In this document: positions 52,397 to 61,268 of the stretch, piece by piece | Numbering within the stretch: the first letter of the stretch is position 1 | Layout: every line of letters starts with the position of its first letter | Assembly: GCF_027532945.1 (NCBI RefSeq) | Contig: NZ_JAPZTZ010000005.1 | Location: forward strand, 124,001 to 188,000 | Length of the DNA: 64,000 bases | Direction: 5' to 3' | Source of the DNA: Phreatobacter sp. | Lineage (GTDB): Bacteria; Pseudomonadota; Alphaproteobacteria; Rhizobiales; Phreatobacteraceae | Program-made: the position numbers and the translations under genes | The notes under the pieces: model-generated | Databases searched by the model: none | What the model saw: only the letters and a program-made list of their open reading frames with translations | Told to the model about the DNA's origin: nothing

Positions 52397-53610
52397 CGGG
52401 ACGGGGCTCCATCAAGTCCGAAGAGCGGCCTCAGTTTCAGGCCGAGCCAGTTGCCAGGAAGGGCGGCGGCGACCCAGAGCCAGCCATGCAGGCTGCCCGA
52501 GGCGACGCCGGAGAAGAAGGCGGAGATGTTGCAGCCCGTGGCGACGATGGCGCCGACGCCGATCATCAGCCCGCCGATGAGGCTGCCGAGCGCCGCGCCA
52601 ACCGGGATCCGCAGGGAGGGGGCGAAGCGGCCGGCGGCGAGCGCGGCGGCCAGCGCGCCGGCCATCACCGCGACGTTCATGATGCTGGTGGCATCGGCGA
52701 GAAGCGGCCGCATCATCGCCTCGACCCGGGTCGGCTCCTCCCAGAAGGGCCAGAAGACCGGATCGGCGAGGCCGGTCGCTTCCGCCGCCTTCGAGCCCCA
52801 CAGGGCGAAGGCCTGCGTCACGCCCCAGGGGCGGCCGGCGGCAAGGAGCGTCGCGGTATTGAGCACGGCGAGGGCCAGCGCGCCCCAGGCATAGGGCCAG
52901 GGCCCGGTGAGGAGGTTGCCGCCGCCGGTGATCGGCGCGAGGCCGTCGGTGCGCCGGCGCTCCCACGCGACAAGGCCGGCATAGGCGGCGGCGAAGAGGA
53001 GGGCGTGGAGGGCGAGCGCCGGCCAGAGCCCGAGCAGCGCGGGCAGCGACACCGCCGGTGCCGCCGGCAGGCCCTCCCAGAGCGGATAGGCGAGCGCCGC
53101 CAGCGTCGCGCCGGTGATGGCGGCAAGAAGCGTGATCACCATCCGCACCGAGCCGCCGCCGACCGTGTAGAGCGTCCCTGAGACGCAGCCGCCGGCGATC
53201 TGCATGCCGATGCCGAAGACGAAGGCGCCGAGCGCCACACCAAGGCCCAGCGGGAAGGTGAAGCCGCGCACCGGCTGGCCGAAGACCTCGCCCTGAGCGA
53301 TCAGCGGCAGGAACAGCGCCACGGCCACGGCGAGCATGAGCACCTGCGCCCGCACATGGGCGGTGCGCCCCTCCGCCATCAGCACGCGCCAGCCATGGCT
53401 GAAGCCGAAGGCGGAATGGTAGAGGGCAAGCCCAAGCAGCAGGCCGATCACGCCGAGGGCGACAAGCCGGCCGGAGCCGAGCGCCACGAGGACGCCGAGC
53501 GCTGCGGCGACCGCGAGCGCGGCCCCGGCGAGGCGTCCTGCCAGCGGGGGCGGCGCGGCGAGGGTGAGGCTGGTGTGATCCGACGGCATGGACGGGGCGG
53601 CGAAGGGCAT
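52393..53610 (-). CDS. YeeE/YedE-type sulfur-compound transporter (TsuA/SoxT-like)
   Basis: A 405-residue membrane protein with about ten helices and internal duplication. The paired cysteine motifs IAGGCVSGTLYTVGGGSVRM (first half) and VATGCNISAFFSGVASGSLHG (second half) are those through which TsuA conducts thiosulfate. It probably imports thiosulfate or a sulfur atom. First gene of the operon; ATG at 53610, alternative 53589. The 300 bases upstream hold an AT-rich promoter. Confidence 0.88.
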   Translation of the reverse strand: MPFAAPSMPSDHTSLTLAAPPPLAGRLAGAALAVAAALGVLVALGSGRLVALGVIGLLLGLALYHSAFGFSHGWRVLMAEGRTAHVRAQVLMLAVAVALFLPLIAQGEVFGQPVRGFTFPLGLGVALGAFVFGIGMQIAGGCVSGTLYTVGGGSVRMVITLLAAITGATLAALAYPLWEGLPAAPAVSLPALLGLWPALALHALLFAAAYAGLVAWERRRTDGLAPITGGGNLLTGPWPYAWGALALAVLNTATLLAAGRPWGVTQAFALWGSKAAEATGLADPVFWPFWEEPTRVEAMMRPLLADATSIMNVAVMAGALAAALAAGRFAPSLRIPVGAALGSLIGGLMIGVGAIVATGCNISAFFSGVASGSLHGWLWVAAALPGNWLGLKLRPLFGLDGAPSR

Positions 53611-53645
53611 CCGGGGCGAACCCGCCGTGACCTTTGCCGTCAGGC

Positions 53646-53699
53646 GAGAATTATTTATTATCGCATCCCCAATTATACGGATGCAAACAGAAAATTATT
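53646..53699 (-). promoter_or_regulatory. AT-rich promoter/operator region of the sox operon
   Basis: In a conspicuously AT-rich patch upstream of the transporter, GAGAATTATT (53646-53655) and GAAAATTATT (53690-53699) repeat 44 bases apart, with an inverted repeat GCATCC/GGATGC (53663-53668 with 53679-53684) between them. This looks like a site for a sulfur- or redox-responsive regulator, which is not in the window. The remaining bases to 53909 hold no gene. Confidence 0.5.
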
Positions 53700-53909
53700 C
53701 CTTTCTGTCGCCTCATATGGAAGAAGGGCATCGCATCTCCGCGAAACGGGAGAAACGGCTGCGATGACGGCCGGTGAGCCGCGCGATCGGCCCTGAGGGG
53801 CAACGTCACCGGACTCTGACGCCGCGTGGAGGAAAAAGCGCAGTGGCAGGTCAGTCGCCAGGCAGGTCGGGCGCCATGCATGTCGGGCGCCTTGTCGGCG
53901 CAGGGCGTG

Positions 53910-54944
53910 TCAGCCTTTCCAGGCTTCCATTGTGGCGCGGGCACATTCGTGCATGACGGTGAGGGCCCGCTGTGTCGCAGCCGTGCCGATCACGAAGGGG
54001 TTGGGGCGGCCCTCTCCCATGCGCGCCAGCTTGTCGACCGCCTCGTCGTAGATCGGATGGTTCGAGATGAAGACGTCCATCCCCTCCCGCCCGGCACGGT
54101 CGCGCACGCGCGCGGTGCCGTCGATATAGGCCTGGAGCCTGACGAGGCGATCGGGACGGCGGCCGAAATTGAACGCCGTGCCGCCCCAGAGCAGAGCGCG
54201 ATGGGTGCGGGCGCCGTCGCGCACGTCGAAGGCCAGCGAGATCGTGCCCATCGTGTGGCCGGGCGTGAGGATCACCGCGACGCTGGTGTCGCCGAGGCGC
54301 AGGACGCTGCCATCCTCGACGGCCATGTCGCGCTGCGGCGGCCTGCCCCAGTCCGGCCGGTCGAACTCGAGCTGCGTCTCCATCATGGTCCAGTCGAGGG
54401 ATGATGCGACGATCCGCGGCGCGTATCGGCGCTTGAGATAACCGACGCCGCCATAATGGTCGCCATGGCCATGGGTGACGATCACCATCTTGATCGCTGC
54501 GGGGTCGAGCCCCAGGCGCCGCATCCCGGCATCGACGATGTGTTCGGCCTCGTCGTCATTGTCCATGGCGTCGATGAGGATGATGCCCTCGGAGGTGACG
54601 AGCGCCCAGGCGCTCACCCAGCGGCTGCCGACGAAGAACAGGTTGTCGAAGGCCTTGCCGGGGGGCGGTGCCGGCAGGCGCATCAGCTCGTCCGGCGACA
54701 TGGGCCGGGCTCCGGGCGTCGGGGCGACGATCTCGGAGAGGCGCAGATTGGCGAGAAGATCGTCGCCGGCGGCTGCCCGCGCTGCCGCAAGATGCCGCTG
54801 CACGGCGGCCGACTGGGCCCGGACCGGATCGGCGGGCAGGGCCGCCATGGCGCAGCAGGCGAAAGCCATGGCCAGAAGATCACGCCGGGACGGATCGACC
54901 GCTTCAGCGCGAAGCGGCGGGGTCGGCGACTTGCGGAAGAACAT
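53910..54944 (-). CDS. Periplasmic MBL-fold hydrolase (B3-type motif)
   Basis: A protein of about 344 residues with a Tat signal (PSRRDLLAMAFACCAMAALP). Zinc motifs: VTHGHGDHYGG (HxHxDH), LTPGHTMGTIS and ISNHPIYDEA. The three-part pattern is like subclass B3 metallo-beta-lactamases and SPR-type hydrolases, but the residue before the second histidine differs from known resistance enzymes, so activity on beta-lactams is not claimed. GAGGAG precedes the ATG at 54944. Neighbour of a binding-protein gene on the same strand. Confidence 0.83.
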   Translation of the reverse strand: MFFRKSPTPPLRAEAVDPSRRDLLAMAFACCAMAALPADPVRAQSAAVQRHLAAARAAAGDDLLANLRLSEIVAPTPGARPMSPDELMRLPAPPPGKAFDNLFFVGSRWVSAWALVTSEGIILIDAMDNDDEAEHIVDAGMRRLGLDPAAIKMVIVTHGHGDHYGGVGYLKRRYAPRIVASSLDWTMMETQLEFDRPDWGRPPQRDMAVEDGSVLRLGDTSVAVILTPGHTMGTISLAFDVRDGARTHRALLWGGTAFNFGRRPDRLVRLQAYIDGTARVRDRAGREGMDVFISNHPIYDEAVDKLARMGEGRPNPFVIGTAATQRALTVMHECARATMEAWKG

Positions 54945-55053
54945 GGCGGTCTCCTCGTGATCGATCGGCGGAAGGGGTTGCGATGCGCCGGCGGAATCCC
55001 GGGCGGGCAGGGTGATCCTCTGCGCGCCCGGTCGCAACCGGTGCGCTGGGCCA

Positions 55054-56250
55054 TCAGACCTCGACGATGTAGACGCCCCGGGTGCCCGTGGGATTCGGGC
55101 CCTCGGCTGGTCCGATAATGTGTTCGAACTGGGTCTTGAGACGCTCGACCCGGGTCCGGTCCTTCATGAACACGCGGAAGCGCAACGGATCGGTGTTGAA
55201 ATTGCCGATCGGCCCGACATTGCCGGCGGCCGGCACGTCGCGCCGCACCGACCATTGCGTCGTGCGGGCGATGGTCGCGTCACGCGAGGCCATCCAGCTG
55301 ACATAGAGCCGGGCGGCCTCCTTGTGGCGGGCTTCCCTGAAGATCGCCCCGGTCTGCGGCCAGGACAGGAACACATCCTTGCGCGGCAGGATGAACCGCG
55401 ACGTGGCGTTGGCCGGCGGCGCGAAGGTCCCCGAGGCGGTGAAGGTGACGGCGCGCTTGCCCTCGCCAACCGCGAGCCGGGCCGGCACCGTGCCGCGGAT
55501 CCACAGCACGTCCTGGCGAATCAGCCGCTCCATGTAGTCCCAGCCATGGGACTGCACGATCCGGTCGAACTGGTGGAGCACGGCGTCGTCGTCGTGGGGA
55601 TAGGTCAGCACGATGCGGCCCTTGAGCCTGGGGTCGAGATAGTCCACCGCGTCTCGCGGCGCCTCGCCCTCCGCGATCATCGCGGGATTGTAGCTGTTGC
55701 TGAAGGCGATCACGCCGATCCCGGCAAAGGCGCCGTCGGGATCCTTGTAGCCGGGTGCGATCGCATCCCAGTCGAGTGGCTTGTAGGCCAGAAGCTGGCC
55801 CTCGTCCTTCCACCGGTCGAAATCCTGCAGCGTCTGCAGGACGGCCACGTCGGCCTCCAGCCTGCCGCGGGCCAGCTGCAGGTCGATCCGGGCGTCGTGA
55901 TACTTGCTCAGATCGGTGACGATCTTGATCGACATGCCGGGGAAGCGGGCCATGAAGGCGCGCTCGACGCCGGCATAGGCGTTGGGAATATCGCCACCAG
56001 CATAGACGACGAGCTTGCCGCCCTCGGCGAGGGCCGCGCGATGGATATCATCGAGGCTGCGCGTCTCGACATCGGGAGCGGGTCGCAGCGGCACGGGATC
56101 CGCCTTCAGCCGCGCTGCCGCGAGGAGGACGGGGGCACTGAGGGCATAGCCGAGCAGGCGGCGGCGGTCGGGGGCAGGGGGCGTTTGGCGGGTCACGAGG
56201 CTTTTCCCAAAGACGGTTCGAGCGATATCCCGCGAAACGTTAGACGACAC
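55054..56250 (-). CDS. Extracellular solute-binding protein, Fe/polyamine type
   Basis: A 398-residue periplasmic binding protein with a Tat signal (DRRRLLGYALSAPVLLAAARLKA). Mature features: GGKLVVYAGGDIPNAYAG, FPGMSIKIVTDLS, and FSNSYNPAMIAEGEAPR, of the family that includes FbpA/AfuA and PotD. No permease or ATPase is beside it, so it either uses a remote channel or acts as a sensor. It is divergent from a LysR gene and probably its target. Confidence 0.82.
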   Translation of the reverse strand: MSSNVSRDIARTVFGKSLVTRQTPPAPDRRRLLGYALSAPVLLAAARLKADPVPLRPAPDVETRSLDDIHRAALAEGGKLVVYAGGDIPNAYAGVERAFMARFPGMSIKIVTDLSKYHDARIDLQLARGRLEADVAVLQTLQDFDRWKDEGQLLAYKPLDWDAIAPGYKDPDGAFAGIGVIAFSNSYNPAMIAEGEAPRDAVDYLDPRLKGRIVLTYPHDDDAVLHQFDRIVQSHGWDYMERLIRQDVLWIRGTVPARLAVGEGKRAVTFTASGTFAPPANATSRFILPRKDVFLSWPQTGAIFREARHKEAARLYVSWMASRDATIARTTQWSVRRDVPAAGNVGPIGNFNTDPLRFRVFMKDRTRVERLKTQFEHIIGPAEGPNPTGTRGVYIVEV

Positions 56251-56263
56251 AAACCACAGCCGA

Positions 56264-56280
56264 TTGATAAATTATATCAA
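56264..56280. promoter_or_regulatory. LysR-type box between LysR and binding-protein genes
   Basis: TTGATA-AATTA-TATCAA is a perfect 6-bp inverted repeat, which also fits the T-N11-A rule for LysR sites. It lies in AT-rich DNA between the divergent starts at 56250 and 56299. Confidence 0.65.
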
Positions 56281-56298
56281 CTAGAGATATAAAACCGC

Positions 56299-57195
56299 AT
56301 GGATCGTCTCGCCGAGATCGAAGCCTTTGTCTGCACCGCCGATCTCGGCAGCCAGGCCGCCGCCGCCGATGCCCTCGGTTTGTCGCGCATGGCCGTCAGC
56401 CGTCTTCTCCGACAGCTGGAGACACGAATGGGCGTGCCATTGCTCTACCGCACCACACGGCGGCAGACGCTGACCGAAGCCGGCGCCCGGTTCCTGGCCG
56501 AGGCGCGCACGCTGGTCGAGCGCTACGGCGACCTGACGAGCGCGACGAAGACGCCCGAGGGTGGCATCAGCGGCACCTTGCGGATCAGCGCGCCGGTGTC
56601 CTTCGGCTCGCGGCATGTCATGCCACTGCTGCCGGCCTTCGCCGCGCTCTATCCCCGCGTGCTGTTCGACGTCGTGCTGAGCGACCGGCAGGTTCACCTC
56701 ACCGACGAGGGGTTCGATCTCGCCCTCCGGATCACGGCGGACGGCGGCTCTGCCGTTCGTGGCACCCGCCTGGCGACCGCTCGAACCATCATCTGCGCCG
56801 CGCCCGCCTATGTCGCGGCCCGCGGCATGCCGCTCGCCCCGGCCGATCTCAGCCAGCATAACTGCCTGCGCTACGCCTATAGCGCCGAGACCAACACCTG
56901 GCCGCTTGTCGATGCGTCCGGCGCGGTGACCAGGGTCGAGCCTCAGGGCAACCTCGTCTGCAACAATGGCGACGCGCTGCTCGCGGCGGCCATCGCCGGC
57001 CAGGGCATCATCCAGCAACCCGCCTTCATCGTCGCCCCGGAGATCCGGGCCGGCCGCCTGATGCGGCTTCTCGGCCAGTACCGGACCCGCGAACTGACCA
57101 TCTCCGCGGTCTATGCCCCCGCGGCTCGGCCCCAAGCGAAGATCCTGACCTTCATCGATTTCCTAGTCGATCGATATGCCGGCGAGAGCTTCTGA
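56299..57195 (+). CDS. LysR-family transcriptional regulator
   Basis: A 298-residue LTTR. Winged helix at residues 1-60 (FVCTADLGSQAAAADALGLS, then VSRLLRQLETRMGVPLLYRT), linker helix, and a two-lobed effector domain starting GTLRISAPVSFG. It closely follows the DsdC/CrgA-like layout and is divergent from the binding protein at 55054-56250, with the box at 56264 between them. Effector unknown. Confidence 0.92.
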   Translation: MDRLAEIEAFVCTADLGSQAAAADALGLSRMAVSRLLRQLETRMGVPLLYRTTRRQTLTEAGARFLAEARTLVERYGDLTSATKTPEGGISGTLRISAPVSFGSRHVMPLLPAFAALYPRVLFDVVLSDRQVHLTDEGFDLALRITADGGSAVRGTRLATARTIICAAPAYVAARGMPLAPADLSQHNCLRYAYSAETNTWPLVDASGAVTRVEPQGNLVCNNGDALLAAAIAGQGIIQQPAFIVAPEIRAGRLMRLLGQYRTRELTISAVYAPAARPQAKILTFIDFLVDRYAGESF

Positions 57196-57697
57196 GGCGA
57201 GGCGCGTTGAGCCGCCACGGCTTGGCCGGGGCGGTTCAAGTTCGGCTATGCGGTGCTGGTGTCGGAGCAGCGCGCGGATCGCCCAAATGTCTTGCGGCTT
57301 GAGCGGCGGTTTGGGGCCGACCAAGAGTCCCGGGCTCCATGCGCGCGGAACATTTTCGGATGATGTCTCTCTGCCCAAGACGCATCCTCCAAAGGAGGCC
57401 GCATTCGGAACAGAGCGACCATGCTGCAGCCGTTTCGCGCCTCTGAAGCGGGGTTCATCGACCGACCGGAACGCGGATGTTTGCGATGCGGCCCCAACAA
57501 TCCGGGCGCTGGGTGGTGCCGCGCTCAAGCCCTGATGGGACGTGATCCCACTCTGGCGTCAGGTGGATCCCATGCCTTGCAGCCGCCGTGGCCACATCGT
57601 GGCAATCCATCGGCGAACGGTCGGCTCGCCTTCGCGCGACAGAATGTGCCTCGCGCGTGGATCCCGGTGCGCAGCTGCTGGTCCAGCCCTTTCGGTG
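57196..57697. other. Gene-poor region with mobile-element debris
   Basis: About 500 bases between the LysR and glycosyltransferase stops. Several overlapping ORFs on both strands lack coding character. The minus strand carries an integrase fragment (57235-57318), and stretches such as CGCGCGGAACATTTTCGGATGA recall integrase-linked repeats. It appears to be a degraded insertion. Confidence 0.5.
57235..57318 (-). pseudogene. Fragment of a tyrosine recombinase/integrase
   Basis: Translation on the minus strand gives GPKPPLKPQDIWAIRALLRH followed by QHRIAELE. This matches the N-terminal segment of a short site-specific integrase family common in Rhizobiales, from memory of the family. The match stops abruptly, and no catalytic Arg/His/Tyr region follows. 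Confidence 0.5.
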
Positions 57698-58465
57698 TCA
57701 TTCCGGCGCGTGGCGGACCTCGAAGTCTGGCAACCCCCAGCATTGAAGGCCCATGTCGCGGGCCATGAGGCCGAAACCCTCGGTCTCGATCTCGCCGCCG
57801 TCCCATAGCGGGTGAGGCTGGCGCGCCGCCGGGCTGGCGAGACCATAGCGGTAGGGAGGGAAGATCAGGCCATCACGGTGCAGGTCGGCCCGCACGAACA
57901 GCACCGTCCCGCCAACCGCATCAAGCCTCACGGGTGCGCCTGTCCCCCTGAGGTCGTGCATGGTCTTCTGCCCATTGTCCGTCCAGGCATTGAGGTCGAA
58001 GGTCCGCCCGCCCGGTTCGATGACGCAGTGGGGGTGGACGATGTCGAGGCGGAGGGCGAGCAGTCTTTCGACGAGATCGGCGGGATAGTCCACCACGTCC
58101 ACGTCGATCCACAGGACCCAGTGCTCGTCCCGCAGCGCCCGGAACAGGAGCTGGTTGCGGGCTCGCGCGAGATTGGCACGCCGGAGCAGCTGATAGGCCG
58201 GCGCCCAGCGTGGCACGTCGGGAGGCATCCGGAACCCGTAGTCCCGCTTGACCAGCGTCACCGAGCGGCAGCGCGCCTCGAGCGCCGGCCGAGAGGCCTC
58301 AAGGGCCTCGAACGTGCCGTCGCTACTGTCGCTTTCGAGCAATCCGATCGACAGGCGCTCGCGCGGTACGGTGAGCCGTTCGACGAGCTCGCGGTGGCGC
58401 GGCAGATGCTTCGCGGCATTCTTCACCGGCGTGAGAATGAGGATCGTCGGCAGGGCGTCGGTCAT
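57698..58465 (-). CDS. Anp1-like glycosyltransferase
   Basis: A 255-residue GT-A-fold enzyme: ILILTPVKNAAKHLPRHREL, LLESDSSDGTFEAL, and a metal-binding WVLWIDVDVVDYPADL (DxD). FDLNAWTDNGQ and the C-terminal GLQCWGLPDFEVRH fit the Anp1 (GT62) type, which in fungi adds mannose. Bacterial members are little studied. Its start overlaps the FkbM gene stop by one base (TGATG), so the two are coupled. Confidence 0.83.
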   Translation of the reverse strand: MTDALPTILILTPVKNAAKHLPRHRELVERLTVPRERLSIGLLESDSSDGTFEALEASRPALEARCRSVTLVKRDYGFRMPPDVPRWAPAYQLLRRANLARARNQLLFRALRDEHWVLWIDVDVVDYPADLVERLLALRLDIVHPHCVIEPGGRTFDLNAWTDNGQKTMHDLRGTGAPVRLDAVGGTVLFVRADLHRDGLIFPPYRYGLASPAARQPHPLWDGGEIETEGFGLMARDMGLQCWGLPDFEVRHAPE

Positions 58466-59319
58466 CAGGGGCTCGCGGGAGAATGGGTCGGGGTGGCGCC
58501 TGGTGGCAGCGGAAAGGTCGAGAACACGTGGTCAACGCCTTTGCTCCAGCGATGCGTGAGCCGCGCCGGCACGCGCTGCCACACGGCTTCCCGGTGGTCG
58601 GGGAAAGCTTCGACCTGCAGATAGATCTCGTTGGTCGCCAGCAGGCGCTGCATGCCGTCCAGCGCTTCGGCCTCGTGTCCCTCGACGTCGAGCTTGATGA
58701 AGATGATGGCGCCGGTGGCATCGATGATATCGTCGAGGCGAACGCATTCGACGGTCACGGACCGATCATGCGGTTCGCCAAGGCGCGCGGCACCGTGATT
58801 GCCGGCTGACTGGTTCTCGGAGGGATCGAGGCTCGCCGATCCGTTGCGGTCGGACACCGCCCTGCGATCGATCTCGATGGCGCCTGTCGCCTGATTGAGG
58901 AAGAGCTGGGCCGAAAGCTGCGCCGCATTGGCCGGATCCGGCTCGAAACACACGATCCTGTCGAAAAGACCGGAGCGGCGGGCATGGAGGGCATAGAGGC
59001 CCCAGAGGGCGCCGATGTCGAGGAACAGCTTGCGACGAGGATCGCCGGCGAAGATCGCGGCCGCCTTCATCATCGCCGCGATACGGTCGCCTTCCCAGTC
59101 ATCATTCGAGTGGACATGGAAGTCGACGATGCAACGCACGTCGAGCAGGAGCGTTCCGGCCGACCGCACAGCGAGCACCAGGTTGCGCTGCTGGGCCATG
59201 TGCGCGAGGCGGGCCGCCAACTGGTCGCGCTGGGCGGCGAGGCGATCGCGGTCGGCAAGGACCTTGCCGAGCCATGGTGTGCGGCGGGCAAGGCGACGCA
59301 ACCAGTTCGGGATGGCCAA
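58465..59319 (-). CDS. FkbM-family methyltransferase
   Basis: A 284-residue SAM-dependent methyltransferase with LFLDIGALWGLYALHAR (SAM motif I), RIVCFEPDPANAAQL and the family hallmark IFIKLDVEGHEAEALDGM. FkbM enzymes O-methylate sugars or polyketides. With the glycosyltransferases around it, methylation of a surface or peptide-linked glycan is likely. It is divergent from the MNN1-like gene across 126 bases that hold the promoters. Confidence 0.88.
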   Translation of the reverse strand: MAIPNWLRRLARRTPWLGKVLADRDRLAAQRDQLAARLAHMAQQRNLVLAVRSAGTLLLDVRCIVDFHVHSNDDWEGDRIAAMMKAAAIFAGDPRRKLFLDIGALWGLYALHARRSGLFDRIVCFEPDPANAAQLSAQLFLNQATGAIEIDRRAVSDRNGSASLDPSENQSAGNHGAARLGEPHDRSVTVECVRLDDIIDATGAIIFIKLDVEGHEAEALDGMQRLLATNEIYLQVEAFPDHREAVWQRVPARLTHRWSKGVDHVFSTFPLPPGATPTHSPASP

Positions 59320-59445
59320 GCGCCTGCTCCTGCGTCAAGACTGTTCAGCGAACTATTCCATCGGCGGTTGGCGATGCAAGGTCCGCCGGGCACGAGGACC
59401 GGGCCAGTCGCCGGCCGATGTCGGGACTGGGGGAGGGGCATCAGG

Positions 59446-60888
59446 ATGGGGGCGGGCCCGGATAACGAAGCGGCAGACGGGCAGGGGAGCAGGGGCATCG
59501 TCATCTGCGCTGGCGGAACGACGATGTTCGTCAACGCCTATGTCCTGGTGCGCGTGCTGCGCGACACACTCCATTGCCGGCTGCCCATCGAGATCTGGCA
59601 CATGGGGCCGGGCGAAATGTCGCCGGCTATGCGCGCCCTTCTCGAAGCCCATGGTGTGACCGTGATCGATGCCGCCGTGCCCATCGCCGAAGCGGGCGGC
59701 CTCATCCGGGACGGCTGGCAGCTCAAGGCCTTCGCGCTGGCGCATAGCGGTCTGGACGAGGTTCTCCTGCTCGATGCCGACCAGGTGCCTGTCGAGGATC
59801 CAACGCCCCTGTTCGCTTGGCAGGCCTATCGGCAAGCCGGCGCTATCTTCTGGCCCGACATTGTCGACCTCACGGCCGACAATCCGGTATGGGCGCTTCT
59901 CGGCCTGCAAGGGCGCCGCACGCCGTCGATCGAAAGCGGCCAGGTCCTCGTCGATCGTCGCCGCCACCGCGCCGCGATTGCCTCGGTGCTGAATCTCAAT
60001 GAGCGCGCCGATGAGCTCTATGAGCTTGTCTATGGCGACAAGGACACCTTCCTGCTCGGCTGGCTGATCGCTGGCGCAGACCATGAGATCGTGCCCCATC
60101 GCCCCTTCGTACATCCGCGCGCCTGCGTGCAATGCGACTTTGACGGGCGGCCGCTGTTCCAGCACCGCACCAACGCCAAATGGTCGCTCGGCGCCAAGCA
60201 GGTGCCCGTGGACAATTTCGTCCACGAGGCCGATTGTCTCGGCTACATCGCCGATCTGCGCCGGCGCTGGAGCGGCAGAATCCATCACGGCCCTGGCCGA
60301 AGCCTGGCGGCACGATACGTGGAAGCGGCGCTTGCCAGCCGCCGGGGCACGCTCTCGTTTCTTGGGGGGCCAAGCCTGGAGTTGGAACTTCTGCCCCACG
60401 GTGAGATCGGCGCCGGACGGGATTTCGAGCGCGCGAACTGGGCGGTGATCGATCGACCTGATGCTCCCGAGGGATCCGACCCCTTCACACTCATTCTCGA
60501 GGGGGGCCTTGGGCGCTGTTTCGAACTTCATCCGGCGGCGGGGGAGCACTGGGTCGGTACAAAGCTCACCGCGCCCGGTGCAAGTGCGGCCCTGCATCTG
60601 GCCGAAAGCCCCGTGCAGGCCTCTCCCGGACTGTTGCCGGTCTTCCTCGCCGCCGCCGGTTATCCGGCCTGTTCCGATACCGTGCTGGAAAACGTCCTCA
60701 GGGTGCTTGACGGGGTCGAGCCGGGGGTTGCCGGCCGCTTGCGGCATCATGCGGCCTCCCTCGCAGATCCCGAGCGCCTTGTTGGCCTCGCGGCGCGGCT
60801 CGAAGACCATGCGGCACGCCGGACTGACGTCGTTCGGCCCGCCGGCATGTTGGCGACCACCTATGCCGACTACCGGCGACCGTCCTAG
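59446..60888 (+). CDS. MNN1-like glycosyltransferase with extra C-terminal domain (first)
   Basis: A protein of about 480 residues. The N-terminal catalytic part has GIVICAGGTTMFVNAYVLVR, LPIEIWHMGPGEM, LLLDADQVPVEDPTPLF (DxD) and ESGQVLVDR, as in the mannosyltransferase-putative (MNN1) family. The C-terminal about 150 residues form a separate module (SFLGGPSLELELLPHGEIG, RDFERANWAVID) shared with the gene at 62095. The start is set at 59446 after GGAGGGG, matching the start of its paralogue; the frame extends far upstream without sense. First gene of the five-gene plus-strand cluster. Confidence 0.8.
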   Translation: MGAGPDNEAADGQGSRGIVICAGGTTMFVNAYVLVRVLRDTLHCRLPIEIWHMGPGEMSPAMRALLEAHGVTVIDAAVPIAEAGGLIRDGWQLKAFALAHSGLDEVLLLDADQVPVEDPTPLFAWQAYRQAGAIFWPDIVDLTADNPVWALLGLQGRRTPSIESGQVLVDRRRHRAAIASVLNLNERADELYELVYGDKDTFLLGWLIAGADHEIVPHRPFVHPRACVQCDFDGRPLFQHRTNAKWSLGAKQVPVDNFVHEADCLGYIADLRRRWSGRIHHGPGRSLAARYVEAALASRRGTLSFLGGPSLELELLPHGEIGAGRDFERANWAVIDRPDAPEGSDPFTLILEGGLGRCFELHPAAGEHWVGTKLTAPGASAALHLAESPVQASPGLLPVFLAAAGYPACSDTVLENVLRVLDGVEPGVAGRLRHHAASLADPERLVGLAARLEDHAARRTDVVRPAGMLATTYADYRRPS

Positions 60889-60968
60889 CATCGCTTGCAC
60901 CCGCCGATGCAGTTCCGCTAAGCGTGACCCGATCTTCGATAAGCCAACCGACGGGAAACCGCGACAGC

Positions 60969-61268
60969 ATGGCGCCGCTTGACGACGACCAGATTTTCAC
61001 CGCCGACGAAGGCCTGGAGCTCACCCAGGTTCCCGATGGCTATGTGATCTACCAGGTGCGCCGGGATCGCGTGCATTTCCTCAATCCGTCGGCGGTGGCC
61101 GTCTTCGAACTCTGCTCGGAGGGTGTGGCCGCTCCGGAGATCATCCGGTACCTGCAGGATGCCTATCAGCTCCCGGCGCCGCCGACTGAGATGGTCCGCG
61201 AATGCATCGCCATGCTGGTGACCGAAGAGCTGATACGGCCTTGCAGCCCCTCGTTGTCCGCAGCCTGA
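60969..61268 (+). CDS. PqqD-like protein (RiPP recognition element fold)
   Basis: A 99-residue PqqD-family protein: YVIYQVRRDRVHFLNPSAVA, VFELCSEGVAAPEIIRYLQD and MVRECIAMLVTEELI, the three-strand/three-helix pattern of peptide chaperones. In known systems PqqD binds a leader peptide for a modifying enzyme, but no radical SAM gene or precursor is seen here. The longer frame from 60924 is possible. It is followed by the HprK-like gene, overlapping, a pairing found in HPr-rel-A-type systems. Confidence 0.8.
   Translation: MAPLDDDQIFTADEGLELTQVPDGYVIYQVRRDRVHFLNPSAVAVFELCSEGVAAPEIIRYLQDAYQLPAPPTEMVRECIAMLVTEELIRPCSPSLSAA

Noticed and set aside
53910-54944. Beta-lactam resistance enzyme
   Set aside because: The zinc motifs fit the fold only; the sequence around them differs from known B3 enzymes and the context is a binding-protein gene, so only MBL-fold hydrolase is called.
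57525-57806. Short proteins coded in the 57196-57806 gap
   Set aside because: Frames on both strands have Arg/Pro-rich, low-complexity translations without conserved motifs; treated as non-coding.
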